Source: Petrolisthes cinctipes
Lineage: Eukaryota > Arthropoda > Malacostraca > Decapoda > Porcellanidae
Direction of reading: 5' to 3'
Length of the DNA: 64,000 nucleotides
Assembly (NCBI GenBank): GCA_033782935.1
Contig: JAWQEG010000360.1
Coordinates: forward strand, 930,001-994,000
The notes under the pieces are model-generated. The model had not been told where the DNA came from. It did not search any database and was given only the letters and a program-made list of their open reading frames with translations. Positions 14,215 to 26,357 of the stretch are shown piece after piece. Both the position numbers and the translations under genes were made by a program. Position 1 is the first letter of the stretch; the number at the start of each line of letters is the position of its first letter.

Positions 14215-14391
14215 AGCATGTTTTGGGCCTGAATTTTGAAAATACTCTAACACGGAGTAGGCATGTACAGATCGCTTCTGGGACCCCAAAATATCGAATT
14301 TTCGGGAGTTTAGGGCCAGAATTTGAGATATAAACGGGTACAGAAGATGCATGCACATATCGACTTTTGGGCACCTAAAAGATCGATTTTC
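14215..14391 (+). repeat. Reference monomer B1 (177 bp)
   Basis: B1 begins AGCATGTTTTGGGCCTGAA, has CTCTAACACGGAGTAGG, GATCGCTTCTGGGACCCC and TTTAGGGCCAGAATTTGAG, keeps the 29-bp module and ends CACCTAAAAGATCGATTTTC. It is one base longer than A because of an extra T in CGACTTTTGGG. This copy has GGGAGTTTAGGG where most have GGGTGTTTAGGG. The length is a multiple of three, so reading frames run through it. Confidence 0.95.
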
Positions 14392-14539
14392 AGTATGTTT
14401 TTGGCCTGTATTTTGAAAATACTCTAACATGGAGTAAGCATGTACAGATACCTTCTGGGACCTCTAAATATCGAATTTTCGGGAGTTTTGGGACTGAATT
14501 TGAGATATCGATTTTTTGGCACCTAAAATGTCGATTTTT
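14392..14539 (+). repeat. Reference monomer C1 (148 bp, lacks 29-bp module)
   Basis: C1 begins AGTATGTTTTTGGCCTG and carries GGAGTAAGCATGTACAG, GATACCTTCTGGGACCTC, then GAATTTGAGATATCGATTTT with no 29-bp module, and ends CACCTAAAATGTCGATTTTT. Compared with A and B, the segment between GAGATAT and CGA is absent. Every full C monomer I inspected across the window has this same deletion, so it predates the spread of the trimer. Confidence 0.95.
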
Positions 14540-15040
14540 AGCATGTTTTTAGCCTATATTTTGAAAATATTCTAGCACTGTGTAGGCATGTACAGATTGC
14601 TTCTGGGACCCCAAAATATTGAATTTTCGGGTGTTTTGAGCCTGAATTTGAGATATAAACGAGTACAGAAGATACTTGCACATATTGACTTTGGGGACCA
14701 AAAATATCGATTTTCAGCATGTTTTGGGCCTGAATTTTAAAAATACTCTAACACGAAGTAGGCATGTACAGATCGCTTCTGGGACCCCAAAATATCGAAT
14801 TTTCGGGTGTTTAGGGCCAGAATTTGAGATATAAACGGGTACAGAAGATGCATGCACATATCGACTTTTGGGCACCTAAAAGATCGATTTTCAGTATGTT
14901 TTTGGCCTGTATTTTGAAAATACTCTAACACGGAGTAAGCATGTACAGATACCTTCTGGGACCTCTAAATATCGAATTTTCGGGTGTTTTGGGACTGATT
15001 TTGAGATATCGATTTTTTGGCACCTAAAATGTCGATTTTT

Positions 15041-15531
15041 AGCATGTTTTTAGCCTATATTTTGAAAATATTCTAGCACTGTGTAGGCATGTACAGATTG
15101 CTTCTGGGACCCCAAAATATTGAATTTTCGGGTGTTTTGAGCCTGAATTTGAGATATAAACGGGTACAGAAGATATTGACTTTGGGCATCTAAAATATCG
15201 ATTTTCAGCATGTTTTGGGCCTGTATTTTGAAAATACTCTAACACTGAGTAGGCATGTACAGATTGCTTCTGGGACCCCAAAATATTGAATTTTCGGGTG
15301 TTTTGAGCCTGAATTTAAGATATAAACGGGTACTGAAGATGCATGCACATATCGACTTTTGTGCACCTAAAAGATCGATTTTCAGTATGTTTTGAGCATG
15401 TATTTTGAAAAAACTCTAACACGGAGTAGGCATGTACAGATCGCTTCTGGGACCCCTAAATATCGAATTTTCGGGTGTTTTGGGACTGAATTTGAGATAT
15501 CGACTTTTTGGCACTTAAAAGATCGATTTTT
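15041..15531 (+). repeat. Trimer variant with 10-bp deletion before TTGAC
   Basis: The A monomer here reads AGATATTGACTTTGGG (about 15172) where the norm is AGATACATGCACATATTGAC. Ten bases between two ATA trinucleotides are lost. The same change occurs near 18983, 20830, 24993, 40310, 44288, 45133, 50142, 54311, 56118 and 59084. It is a different 10-bp loss from the CTGTACAG class and also gives 491-bp units. The unit's right edge is approximate. Confidence 0.82.
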
Positions 15532-17526
15532 AGCATGTTTTTAGCCTATATTTTGAAAATATTCTAGCACTGTACAGATTTCTTCTGGGACCCCAAAATA
15601 TTGAATTTTAGGGTGTTTTGAGCCTGAATTTGAGATATAAACGGGTACAGAAGATACATGCACATATTGACTTTGGGCATCTAAAATATCGATTTTCAGC
15701 ATGTTTTGGGCCTGAATTTTGAAAATACTCTAACACTGAGTAGGCATGTACAGATTGCTTCTGGGACCCCAAAATATTGAATTTTCGGGTGTTTTGAGCC
15801 TGAATTTGAGATATAAACGGGTACTGAAGATGCATGCACATATCGACTTTTGTGCACCTAAAAGATCGATTTTCAGTATGTTTTGAGCATGTATTTTGAA
15901 AATACTCTAACACGGAGTAGGCATGTACAGATCGCTTCTGGGACCCCTAAATATCGAATTTTCGGGTGTTTTGGGACTGAATTTGAGATATCGACTTTTT
16001 TGCACCTAAGAGATCGATTTTTAGCATGTTTTTAGCCTATATTTTGAAAATATTCTAGCACTGAGTAGGCATGTACAGATTGCTTTTGGGACCCCAAAAT
16101 ATTTAATTTTCGGGTGTTTTGAGCCTGAATTTGAGATATAAACGGGTACAGAAGATACATGCACATATTGACTTTGGGCACCAAAAATATCGATTTTCAG
16201 CATGTTTTGGGCCTGAATTTTGAAAATACTCTAACACGGAGTAGGCATGTACAGATCGCTTCTGGGACCCCAAAATATCGAATTTTCGGGTGTTTAGGGC
16301 CAGAATTTGAGATATAAACGGGTACAGAAGATGCATGCACATATCGACTTTTGGGCACCTAAAAGATCGATTTTCAGTATGTTTTTGGCCTGTATTTTGA
16401 AAATACTCTAACATGGAGTAAGCATGTACAGATACCTTCTGGGACCTCTAAATATCGAATTTTCGGGTGTTTTGGGACTGAATTTGAGATATCGATTTTT
16501 TGGCACCTAAAATGTCGATTTCTAGCATGTTTTTAGCCTATATTTTGAAAATATTCTAGCACTGTGTAGGCATGTACAGATTGCTTCTGGGACCCCAAAA
16601 TATTGAATTTTCGGGTGTTTTGAGCCTGAATTTGAGATATAAACGGGTACTGAAGATGCATGCACATATCGACTTTTGTGCACCTAAAAGATCGATTTTC
16701 AGTATGTTTTGAGCATGTATTTTGAAAATACTCTAACACGGAGTAGGCATGTACAGATCGCTTCTGGGACCCCTAAATATCGAATTTTCGGGTGTTTTGG
16801 GACTGAATTTGAGATATCGACTTTTTGGCTCCTAAAAGATCGATTTTTAGCATGTTTTTAGCCTATATTTTGAAAATATTCTAGCACTGAGTAGGCATGT
16901 ACAGATTGCTTCTGGGACCCCAAAATATTGAATTTTCGGGTGTTTTGAGCCTGAATTTGAGATATAAACGGGTACAGAAGATACATGCACATATTGACTT
17001 TGGGCATCTAAAATATAGATTTTCAGCATGTTTTGGGCCTGAATTTTGAAAATACTCTAACACGGAGTAGGCATGTACAGATCGCTTCTGGGACCCCAAA
17101 ATATTTAATTTTCGGGTGTTTAGGTCCAGAATTTGAGATATAAACGGGTACAGAAGATGCATGCACATATCGACTTTTGGGCATCTAAAATATCGATTTT
17201 CAGCATGTTTTGGGCCTGTATTTTGAAAATACTCTAACACTGAGTAGGCATGTACAGATTGCTTCTGGGACCCCAAAATATTGAATTTTCGGGTGTTTTG
17301 AGCCTGAATTTGAGATATAAACGGGTACTGAAGATGCATGCACATATCGACTTTTGTGCACCTAAAAGATCGATTTTCAGTATGTTTTGAGCATGTATTT
17401 TGAAAATACTCTAACACGGAGTAGGCATGTACAGATCGCTTCTGGGACCCCTAAATATCGAATTTTCGGGTGTTTTGGGACTGAATTTGAGATATCGACT
17501 TTTTGGCACCTAAAAGATCGATTTTT

Positions 17527-17851
17527 AGCATGTTTTTAGCCTATATTTTGAAAATATTCTAGCACTGAGTAGGCATGTACAGATTGCTTCTGGGACCCCA
17601 AAATATTGAATTTTCGGGTGTTTTGAGCCTGAATTTGAGATATAAACGGGTACTGAAGATGCATGCACATATCGACTTTTGTGCACCTAAAAGATCGATT
17701 TTCAGTATGTTTTGAGCATGTATTTTGAAAATACTCTAACACGGAGTAGGCATGTACAGATCGCTTCTGGGACCCCTAAATATCGAATTTTCGGGTGTTT
17801 TGGGACTGAATTTGAGATATCGACTTTTTGGCACCTAAAAGATCGATTTTT
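17527..17851 (+). repeat. 325-bp dimer variant (A/B2 fusion + C2)
   Basis: The first monomer (17527-17703, 177 bp) starts as A and ends as B2, then C2 follows (17704-17851, 148 bp). One monomer has been lost by recombination within homologous positions of A and B. It follows directly on a 678-bp tetramer (16849-17526), and 678 + 325 = 1,003. Other 325-bp units lie at 16524-16848, 21681-22005, 22684-23008, 43332-43656 and 55161-55485. Confidence 0.9.
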
Positions 17852-19019
17852 AGCATGTTTTTAGCCTATGTTTTGAAAATATTCTAGCACTGAGTAGGCA
17901 TGTACAGATTGCTTCTGGGACCTTAAAATATTGAATTTTCGGGTGTTTTGAGCCTGAATTTGAGATATAAACGGGTACAGAAGATACATGCACATATTGA
18001 CTTTGGGCACCAAAAATATCGATTTTCAGCATGTTTTGGGCCTGAATTTTGAAAATACTCTAACACGGAGTAGGCATGTACAGATCGCTTCTGGGACCCC
18101 AAAATATCGAATTTTCGGGTGTTTAGGGCCAGAATTTGAGATATAAACGGGTACAGAAGATGCATGCACATATCGACTTTTGGGCACCTAAAAGATCGAT
18201 TTTCAGTATGTTTTTGGCCTGTATTTTGAAAATACTCTAACATTAAGTAAGCATGTACAGATACGTTCTGGGACCTCTAAATATCGAATTTTCGGGAGTT
18301 TTGGGACTAAATTTGAGATATCGATTTTTTGGCACCTAAAAGATCGATTTTTAGCATGTTTTTAGCCTATGTTTTGAAAATATTCTAGCACTGAGTAGGC
18401 ATGTACAGATTGCTTCTGGGACCCCAAAATATTGAATTTTCGGGTGTTTTGAGCCTGAATTTGAGATATAAACGGGTACAGAAGATACATGCACATATTG
18501 ACTTTGGGCACCAAAAATATCGATTTTCAGCATGTTTTGGGCCTGAATTTTGAAAATACTCTAACACGGAGTAGGCATGTACAGATCGCTTCTGGGACCC
18601 CAAAATATCGAATTTTCGGGAGTTTAGGGCCAGAATTTGAGATATAAACGGGTACAGAAGATGCATGCACATATCGACTTTTGGGCACCTAAAAGATCGA
18701 TTTTCAGTATGTTTTTGGCCTGTATTTTGAAAATACTCTAACACGGAGTAAGCATGTACAGATACCTTCTGGGACCTCTAAATATCGAATTTTCGGGTGT
18801 TTTGGGACTGAATTTGAGATATCGATTTTTTGGCACCTAAAATGTCGATTTTTAGCATGTTTTTAGCCTATATTTTGAAAATATTCTAGCACTGTGTAGG
18901 CATGTACAGATTGCTTCTGGGACCCCAAAATATTGAATTTTCGGGTGTTTTGAGCCTGAATTTGAGATATAAACGGGTACAGAAGATATTGACTTTGGGC
19001 ATCTAAAATATCGATTTTC
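17852..19019 (+). repeat. Partial third copy between nested duplications
   Basis: 17852 to about 18352 repeats the unit at 12861 (GGGACCTTAAAATATT, ATTAAGTAAGC and ATACGTTCTGG markers). 18353 onward then repeats the unit at 14039 (GGGAGTTTAGGG marker), so about 680 bp between them is missing. It shows that the middle expanded by more than one exchange. Confidence 0.75.
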
Positions 19020-22000
19020 AGCATGTTTTGGGCCTGTATTTTGAAAATACTCTAACACTGAGTAGGCATGTACAGATTGCTTCTGGGACCTTAAAATATT
19101 GAATTTTCGGGTGTTTTGAGCCTGAATTTGAGATATAAACGGGTACAGAAGATACATGCACATATTGACTTTGGGCACCAAAAATATCGATTTTCAGCAT
19201 GTTTTGGGCCTGAATTTTGAAAATACTCTAACACGGAGTAGGCATGTACAGATCGCTTCTGGGACCCCAAAATATCGAATTTTCGGGTGTTTAGGGCCAG
19301 AATTTGAGATATAAACGGGTACAGAAGATGCATGCACATATCGACTTTTGGGCACCTAAAAGATCGATTTTCAGTATGTTTTTGGCCTGTATTTTGAAAA
19401 TACTCTAACATTAAGTAAGCATGTACAAATACGTTCTGGGACCTCTAAATATCGAATTTTCGGGAGTTTTGGGACTAAATTTGAGATATCGATTTTTTGG
19501 CACCTAAAATGTCGATTTTTAGCATGTTTTTAGCCTATATTTTGAAAATATTCTAGCACTGTGTAGGCATGTACAGATTGCTTCTGGGACCCCAAAATAT
19601 TGAATTTTCGGGTGTTTTGAGCCTGAATTTGAGATATAAACGAGTACAGAAGATACATGCACATATTGACTTTGGGCATCTAAAATATCGATTTTCAGCA
19701 TGTTTTGGGCCTGAATTTTGAAAATACTCTAACACGGAGTAGGCATGTACAGATTGCTTCTGGGACCCCAAAATATTGAATTTTCGGGTGTTTTGAGCCT
19801 GAATTTGAGATATAAACGGGTACAGAAGATACATGCACATATTGACTTTGGGCATCTAAAATATCGATTTTCAGCATGTTTTGGGCCAGTATTTTGAAAA
19901 TACTCTAACACTAAATAGGCATGTACAGATTGCTTCTGGGACCCCAAAATATTGAATTTTCGGGTGTTTTGAGCCAGAATTTGAGATATAAACGGGTACT
20001 GAAGATGCATGCACATATCGACTTTTGTGCACCTAAAAGATCGATTTTCAGTATGTTTTGAGCATGTATTTTGAAAATACTCTAACACGGAGTAGGCATG
20101 TACAGATCGCTTCTGGGACCCCTAAATATCGAATTTTCGGGTGTTTTGGGACTGAATTTGAGATATCGACTTTTTGGCACCTAAAAGATCGATTTTTAGC
20201 ATGTTTTTAGCCTATATTTTGAAAATATTCTAGCACTGTGTAGGCATGTACAGATTGCTTCTGGGACCCCAAAATATTGAATTTTCGGGTGTTTTGAGCC
20301 TGAATTTGAGATATAAACGAGTACAGAAGATACTTGCACATATTGACTTTGGGGACCAAAAATATCGATTTTCAGCATGTTTTGGGCCTGAATTTTAAAA
20401 ATACTCTAACACGAAGTAGGCATGTACAGATCGCTTCTGGGACCCCAAAATATCGAATTTTCGGGTGTTTAGGGCCAGAATTTGAGATATAAACGGGTAC
20501 AGAAGATGCATGCACATATCGACTTTTGGGCACCTAAAAGATCGATTTTCAGTATGTTTTTGGCCTGTATTTTGAAAATACTCTAACACGGAGTAAGCAT
20601 GTACAGATACCTTCTGGGACCTCTAAATATCGAATTTTCGGGTGTTTTGGGACTGATTTTGAGATATCGATTTTTTGGCACCTAAAATGTCGATTTTTAG
20701 CATGTTTTTAGCCTATATTTTGAAAATATTCTAGCACTGTGTAGGCATGTACAGATTGCTTCTGGGACCCCAAAATATTGAATTTTCGGGTGTTTTGAGC
20801 CTGAATTTGAGATATAAACGGGTACAGAAGATATTGACTTTGGGCATCTAAAATATCGATTTTCAGCATGTTTTGGGCCTGTATTTTGAAAATACTCTAA
20901 CACTGAGTAGGCATGTACAGATTGCTTCTGGGACCCCAAAATATTGAATTTTCGGGTGTTTTGAGCCTGAATTTAAGATATAAACGGGTACTGAAGATGC
21001 ATGCACATATCGACTTTTGTGCACCTAAAAGATCGATTTTCAGTATGTTTTGAGCATGTATTTTGAAAATACTCTAACACGGAGTAGGCATGTACAGATC
21101 GCTTCTGGGACCCCTAAATATCGAATTTTCGGGTGTTTTGGGACTGAATTTGAGATATCGACTTTTTGGCACTTAAAAGATCGATTTTTAGCATGTTTTT
21201 AGCCTATATTTTGAAAATATTCTAGCACTGTACAGATTTCTTCTGGGACCCCAAAATATTGAATTTTAGGGTGTTTTGAGCCTGAATTTGAGATATAAAC
21301 GGGTACAGAAGATACATGCACATATTGACTTTGGGCATCTAAAATATCGATTTTCAGCATGTTTTGGGCCTGAATTTTGAAAATACTCTAACACTGAGTA
21401 GGCATGTACAGATTGCTTCTGGGACCCCAAAATATTGAATTTTCGGGTGTTTTGAGCCTGAATTTGAGATATAAACGGGTACTGAAGATGCATGCACATA
21501 TCGACTTTTGTGCACCTAAAAGATCGATTTTCAGTATGTTTTGAGCATGTATTTTGAAAATACTCTAACACGGAGTAGGCATGTACAGATCGCTTCTGGG
21601 ACCCCTAAATATCGAATTTTCGGGTGTTTTGGGACTGAATTTGAGATATCGACTTTTTTGCACCTAAGAGATCGATTTTTAGCATGTTTTTAGCCTATAT
21701 TTTGAAAATATTCTAGCACTGAGTAGGCATGTACAGATTGCTTTTGGGACCCCAAAATATTTAATTTTCGGGTGTTTTGAGCCTGAATTTGAGATATAAA
21801 CGGGTACAGAAGATACTTGCACATATTGACTTTTGTGCACCTAAAAGATCGATTTTCAGTATGTTTTGAGCATGTATTTTGAAAATACTCTAACACGGAG
21901 TAGGCATGTACAGATCGCTTCTGGGACCCCTAAATATCGAATTTTCGGGTGTTTTGGGACTGAATTTGAGATATCGACTTTTTGGCTCCTAAAAGATCGA

Positions 22001-23050
22001 TTTTTAGCATGTTTTTAGCCTATATTTTGAAAATATTCTAGCACTGAGTAGGCATGTACAGATTGCTTCTGGGACCCCAAAATATTGAATTTTCGGGTGT
22101 TTTGAGCCTGAATTTGAGATATAAACGGGTACAGAAGATACATGCACATATTGACTTTGGGCATCTAAAATATCGATTTTCAGCATGTTTTGGGCCTGAA
22201 TTTTGAAAATACTCTAACACGGAGTAGGCATGTACAGATCGCTTCTGGGACCCCAAAATATTTAATTTTCGGGTGTTTAGGGCCAGAATTTGAGATATAA
22301 ACGGGTACAGAAGATGCATGCACATATCGAATTTTGGGCATCTAAAATATCGATTTTCAGCATGTTTTGGGCCTGTATTTTGAAAATACTCTAACACTGA
22401 GTAGGCATGTACAGATTGCTTCTGGGACCCCAAAATATTGAATTTTCGGGTGTTTTGAGCCTGAATTTGAGATATAAACGGGTACTGAAGATGCATGCAC
22501 ATATCGACTTTTGTGCACCTAAAATATCGATTTTCAGTATGTTTTGAGCATGTATTTTGAAAATACTCTAACACGGAGTAGGCATGTACAGATCGCTTCT
22601 GGGACCCCTAAATATCGAATTTTCGGGTGTTTTGGGACTGAATTTGAGATATCGACTTTTTGGCACCTAAAAGATCGATTTTTAGCATGTTTTTAGCCTA
22701 TATTTTGAAAATATTCTAGCACTGAGTAGGCATGTACAGATTGCTTCTGGGACCCCAAAATATTGAATTTTCGGGTGTTTTGAGCCTGAATTTGAGATAT
22801 AAACGGGTACTGAAGATGCATGCACATATCGACTTTTGTGCACCTAAAAGATCGATTTTCAGTATGTTTTGAGCATGTATTTTGAAAATACTCTAACACG
22901 GAGTAGGCATGTACAGATCGCTTCTGGGACCCCTAAATATCGAATTTTCGGGTGTTTTGGGACTGAATTTGAGATATCGACTTTTTGGCACCTAAAAGAT
23001 CGATTTTTAGCATGTTTTTAGCCTATGTTTTGAAAATATTCTAGCACTGA
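19020..23050 (+). repeat. Nested duplication within copy 1, right member
   Basis: This is the second member of the duplication that starts at 12861. Shared rare variants include GGGACCTTAAAATATT, CTAACACTAAATAGG, ATACTTGCAC with GGGGACC, TTTAGGGTG after AATATTGAA, GCTTTTGGGACC and TTTTTTGCACCTAAGAG. Copy 2 of the large block has only one equivalent of the pair. Confidence 0.84.
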
Positions 23051-25355
23051 GTAGGCATGTACAGATTGCTTCTGGGACCCCAAAATATTGAATTTTCGGG
23101 TGTTTTGAGCCTGAATTTGAGATATAAACGGGTACAGAATATACATGCACATATTGACTTTGGGCACCAAAAATATCGATTTTCAGCATGTTTTGGGCCT
23201 GAATTTTGAAAATACTCTAACACGGAGTAGGCATGTACAGATCGCTTCTGGGACCCCAAAATATCGAATTTTCGGGTGTTTAGGGCCAGAATTTGAGATA
23301 TAAACGGGTACAGAAGATGCATGCACATATCGACTTTTGGGCACCTAAAAGATCGATTTTCAGTATGTTTTTGGCCTGTATTTTGAAAATACTCTAACAT
23401 GGAGTAAGCATGTACAGATACCTTCTGGGACCTCTAAATATCGAATTTTCGGGAGTTTTGGGACTGAATTTGAGATATCGATTTTTTGGCACCTAAAATG
23501 TCGATTTTTAGCATGTTTTTCGCCTATATTTTGAAAATATTCTAGCACTGTGTAGGCATGTACAGATTGCTTCTGGGACCCCAAAATATTGAATTTTCGG
23601 GTGTTTTGAGCCTGAATTTGAGATATAAACGAGTACAGAAGATACATGCACATATTGACTTTGGGCATCTAAAATATCGATTTTCAGCTTGTTTTGGGCC
23701 TGTATTTTGAAAATACTCTAACACTGAGTAGGCATGTACAGATTGCTTCTGGGACCCCAAAATATTGAATTTTCGGGTGTTTTGAGCCTGAATTTGAGAT
23801 ATAAACGGGTACTGAAGATGCATGCACATATCGACTTTTGTGCACCTAAAAGATCGATTTTCAGTATGTTTTGAGCATGTATTTTGAAAATACTCTAACA
23901 CGGAGTAGGCATGTACAGATCGCTTCTGGGACCCCTAAATATCGAATTTTCGGGTGTTTTGGGACTGAATTTGAGATATCGACTTTTTGGCACCTAAAAG
24001 ATCGATTTTTAGCATGTTTTTAGCCTATATTTTGAAAATATTCTAGCACTGAGTAGGCATGTACAGATTGCTTCTGGGACCCCAAAATATTTAATTTTCG
24101 GGTGTTTTGAGCCTGAATTTGAGATATAAACGGGTACAGAAGATACTTGCACATATTGACTTTGGGGACCAAAAATATCGATTTTCAGCATGTTTTGGGC
24201 CTGAATTTTAAAAATACTCTAACACGGAGTAGGCATGTACAGATCGCTTCTGGGACCCAAAAATATCGAATTTTCGGGTGTTTAGGGCCAGAATTTGAGA
24301 TATAAACGGGTACAGAAGATGCATGCACATATCGACTTTTGGGCACCTAAAAGATCGATTTTCAGTATGTTTTTGGCCTGTATTTTGAAAATACTCTAAC
24401 ACGGAGTAAGCATGTACAGATACCTTCTGGGACCTCTAAATATCGAATTTTCGGGTGTTTTGGGACTGAATTTGAGATATCGATTTTTTGGCACCTAAAA
24501 TGTCGATTTTTAGCATGTTTTTAGCCTATATTTTGAAAATATTCTAGCACTGAGTAGGCATGTACAGATTGCTTCTGGGACCCCAAAATATTGAATTTTC
24601 GGGTGTTTTGAGCCTGAATTTGAGATATAAACGGGTACAGAAGATACATGCACATATTGACTTTGGGCATCTAAAATATCGATTTTCAGCATGTTTTGGG
24701 CCTGAATTTTGAAAATACTCTAACACGGAGTAGGCATGTACAGATCGCTTCTGGGACCCCAAAATATCGAATTTTCGGGTGTTTAGGGCCAGAATTTGAG
24801 ATATAAACGGGTACAGAAGATGCATGCACATATCGACTTTTGGGCATCTAAAATATCGATTTTCAGCATGTTTTGGGCCTGTATTTTGAAAATACTCTAA
24901 CACTGAGTAGGCATGTACAGATTGCTTCTGGGACCCCAAAATATTGAATTTTCGGGTGTTTTGAGCCTGAATTTGAGATATAAACGGGTACAGAAGATAT
25001 TGACTTTGGGCATCTAAAATATCGATTTTCAGCATGTTTTGGGCCTGTATTTTGAAAATACTCTAACACTGAGTAGGCATGTACAGATTGCTTCTGGGAC
25101 CCCAAAATATTGAATTTTCGGGTGTTTTGAGCCTGAATTTGAGATATAAACGGGTACTGAAGATGCATGCACATATCGACTTTTGTGCACCTAAAAGATC
25201 GATTTTCAGTATGTTTTGAGCATGTATTTTGAAAATACTCTAACACGGAGTAGGCATGTACAGATCGCTTCTGGGACCCCTAAATATCGAATTTTCGGGT
25301 GTTTTGGGACTGAATTTGAGATATCGACTTTTTTGCACCTAAGAGATCGATTTTT

Positions 25356-26357
25356 AGCATGTTTTTAGCCTATATTTTGAAAATATTCTAGCACTGTGTA
25401 TGCATGTACAGATTGCTTCTGGGACCCCAAAATATTGAATTTTCGGGTGTTTTGAGACTGAATTTGAGATATAAACGAGTACAGAAGATACATGCACATA
25501 TTGACTTTGGGCATCTAAAATATCGATTTTCAGCATGTTTTGGGCCTGTATTTTGAAAATACTCTAACACTGAGTAGGCATGTACAGATTGCTTCTGGGA
25601 CCCCAAAATATTGAATTTTCGGGTGTTTTGAGCCTGAATTTGAGATATAAACGGGTACTGAAGATGCATGCACATATCGACTTTTGTGCACCTAAAAGAT
25701 CGATTTTCAGTATGTTTTGAGCATGTATTTTGAAAATACTCTAACACGGAGTAGGCATGTACAGATCGCTTCTGGGACCCCTAAATATCGAATTTTCGGG
25801 TGTTTTGGGACTGAATTTGAGATATCGACTTTTTTGCACCTAAGAGATCGATTTTTAGCATGTTTTTAGCCTATATTTTGAAAATATTCTAGCACTGTGT
25901 ATGCATGTACAGATTGCTTCTGGGACCCCAAAATATTGAATTTTCGGGTGTTTTGAGACTGAATTTGAGATATAAACGAGTACAGAAGATACATGCACAT
26001 ATTGACTTTGGGCATCTAAAATATCGATTTTCAGCATGTTTTGGGCCTGTATTTTGAAAATACTCTAACACTGAGTAGGCATGTACAGATTGCTTCTGGG
26101 ACCCCAAAATATTGAATTTTCGGGTGTTTTGAGCCTGAATTTGAGATATAAACGGGTACTGAAGATGCATGCACATATCGACTTTTTTGCACCTAAAAGA
26201 TCGATTTTCAGTATGTTTTGAGCATGTATTTTGAAAATACTCTAACACGGAATAGGCATGTACAGATCGCTTCTGGGACCCCTAAATACCGAATTTTCGG
26301 GTGTTTTGGGACTGAATTTGAGATATCGACTTTTTGGCACCTAAAAGATCGATTTTT
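25356..26357 (+). repeat. Two near-identical adjacent 501-bp units
   Basis: 25356-25856 and 25857-26357 share rare variants (GTGTATGCATG, GAGACTGAATTTG, AACGAGTAC). I see only about five base differences, all in the second unit: near 26187, 26252, 26288, 26335 and 26346. This is a very recent duplication of one HOR unit, in register. Copy 2 of the large block has one equivalent, near 45493. Confidence 0.86.

Larger units (their letters stand above)
14039..14539 (+). repeat. Reference 501-bp trimer HOR unit (A-B1-C1)
   Basis: 176 + 177 + 148 = 501 bp. The same spacing recurs in runs, for example unit starts at 25356, 25857, 26358, 26859 and 27360. Mean monomer length inside the unit is exactly 167 bp. 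The unit length is a multiple of three, so spurious reading frames repeat from unit to unit. Confidence 0.95.
12861..17900 (+). repeat. Nested duplication within copy 1, left member
   Basis: 12861-14038 matches 19020-20197 (offset 6,159), 14540 to about 16500 matches 20198 onward (offset 5,658), and about 16530-17900 matches to about 23050 (offset 5,157). The offset falls twice by exactly 501, so the right member lacks two trimers. The rare marker GGGACCTTAAAATATT occurs near 12930, 17921 and 19089. Confidence 0.84.

Noticed and set aside
14039..14391. CENP-B-box-like site: TGAGATATAAACGGG in A and B against TTCGnnnnAnnCGGG
   Set aside because: Seven of nine key bases match, and C lacks the CGGG part because of its 29-bp deletion, which recalls alpha satellite. 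But a 7-of-9 match on either strand is expected about 0.4-0.5 times per 177 bp by chance, so it is not evidence by itself.
14215..14391. Pol III B-box-like GATCGATTT and TATA-like TATAAAC as promoters
   Set aside because: The B-box match misses its last key base, there is no well-placed A box, and an isolated TATAAA in 62% AT DNA is common. Nothing shows transcription.
14039..14539. Resemblance to the Arabidopsis 178-bp centromere satellite (CATATTGACTTTGG and GTGTTTTGAGTCTGAAT stretches)
   Set aside because: It rests on two short stretches compared from memory. The rest of the monomer does not match as I recall it. An alignment to known plant centromere satellites would decide, and I do not use it to name the organism.
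16881..17417. Minus-strand open frame of 178 codons (also 22038-22574, 42686-43222, 46703-47239, 48373-48909) as a repeat protein gene
   Set aside because: The frame exists because a tetramer has 177-bp monomers in a row. It starts and stops inside monomers, shifts frame at every 176- and 148-bp monomer, and the same peptide appears dozens of times. No promoter, splice signal or codon bias is visible.
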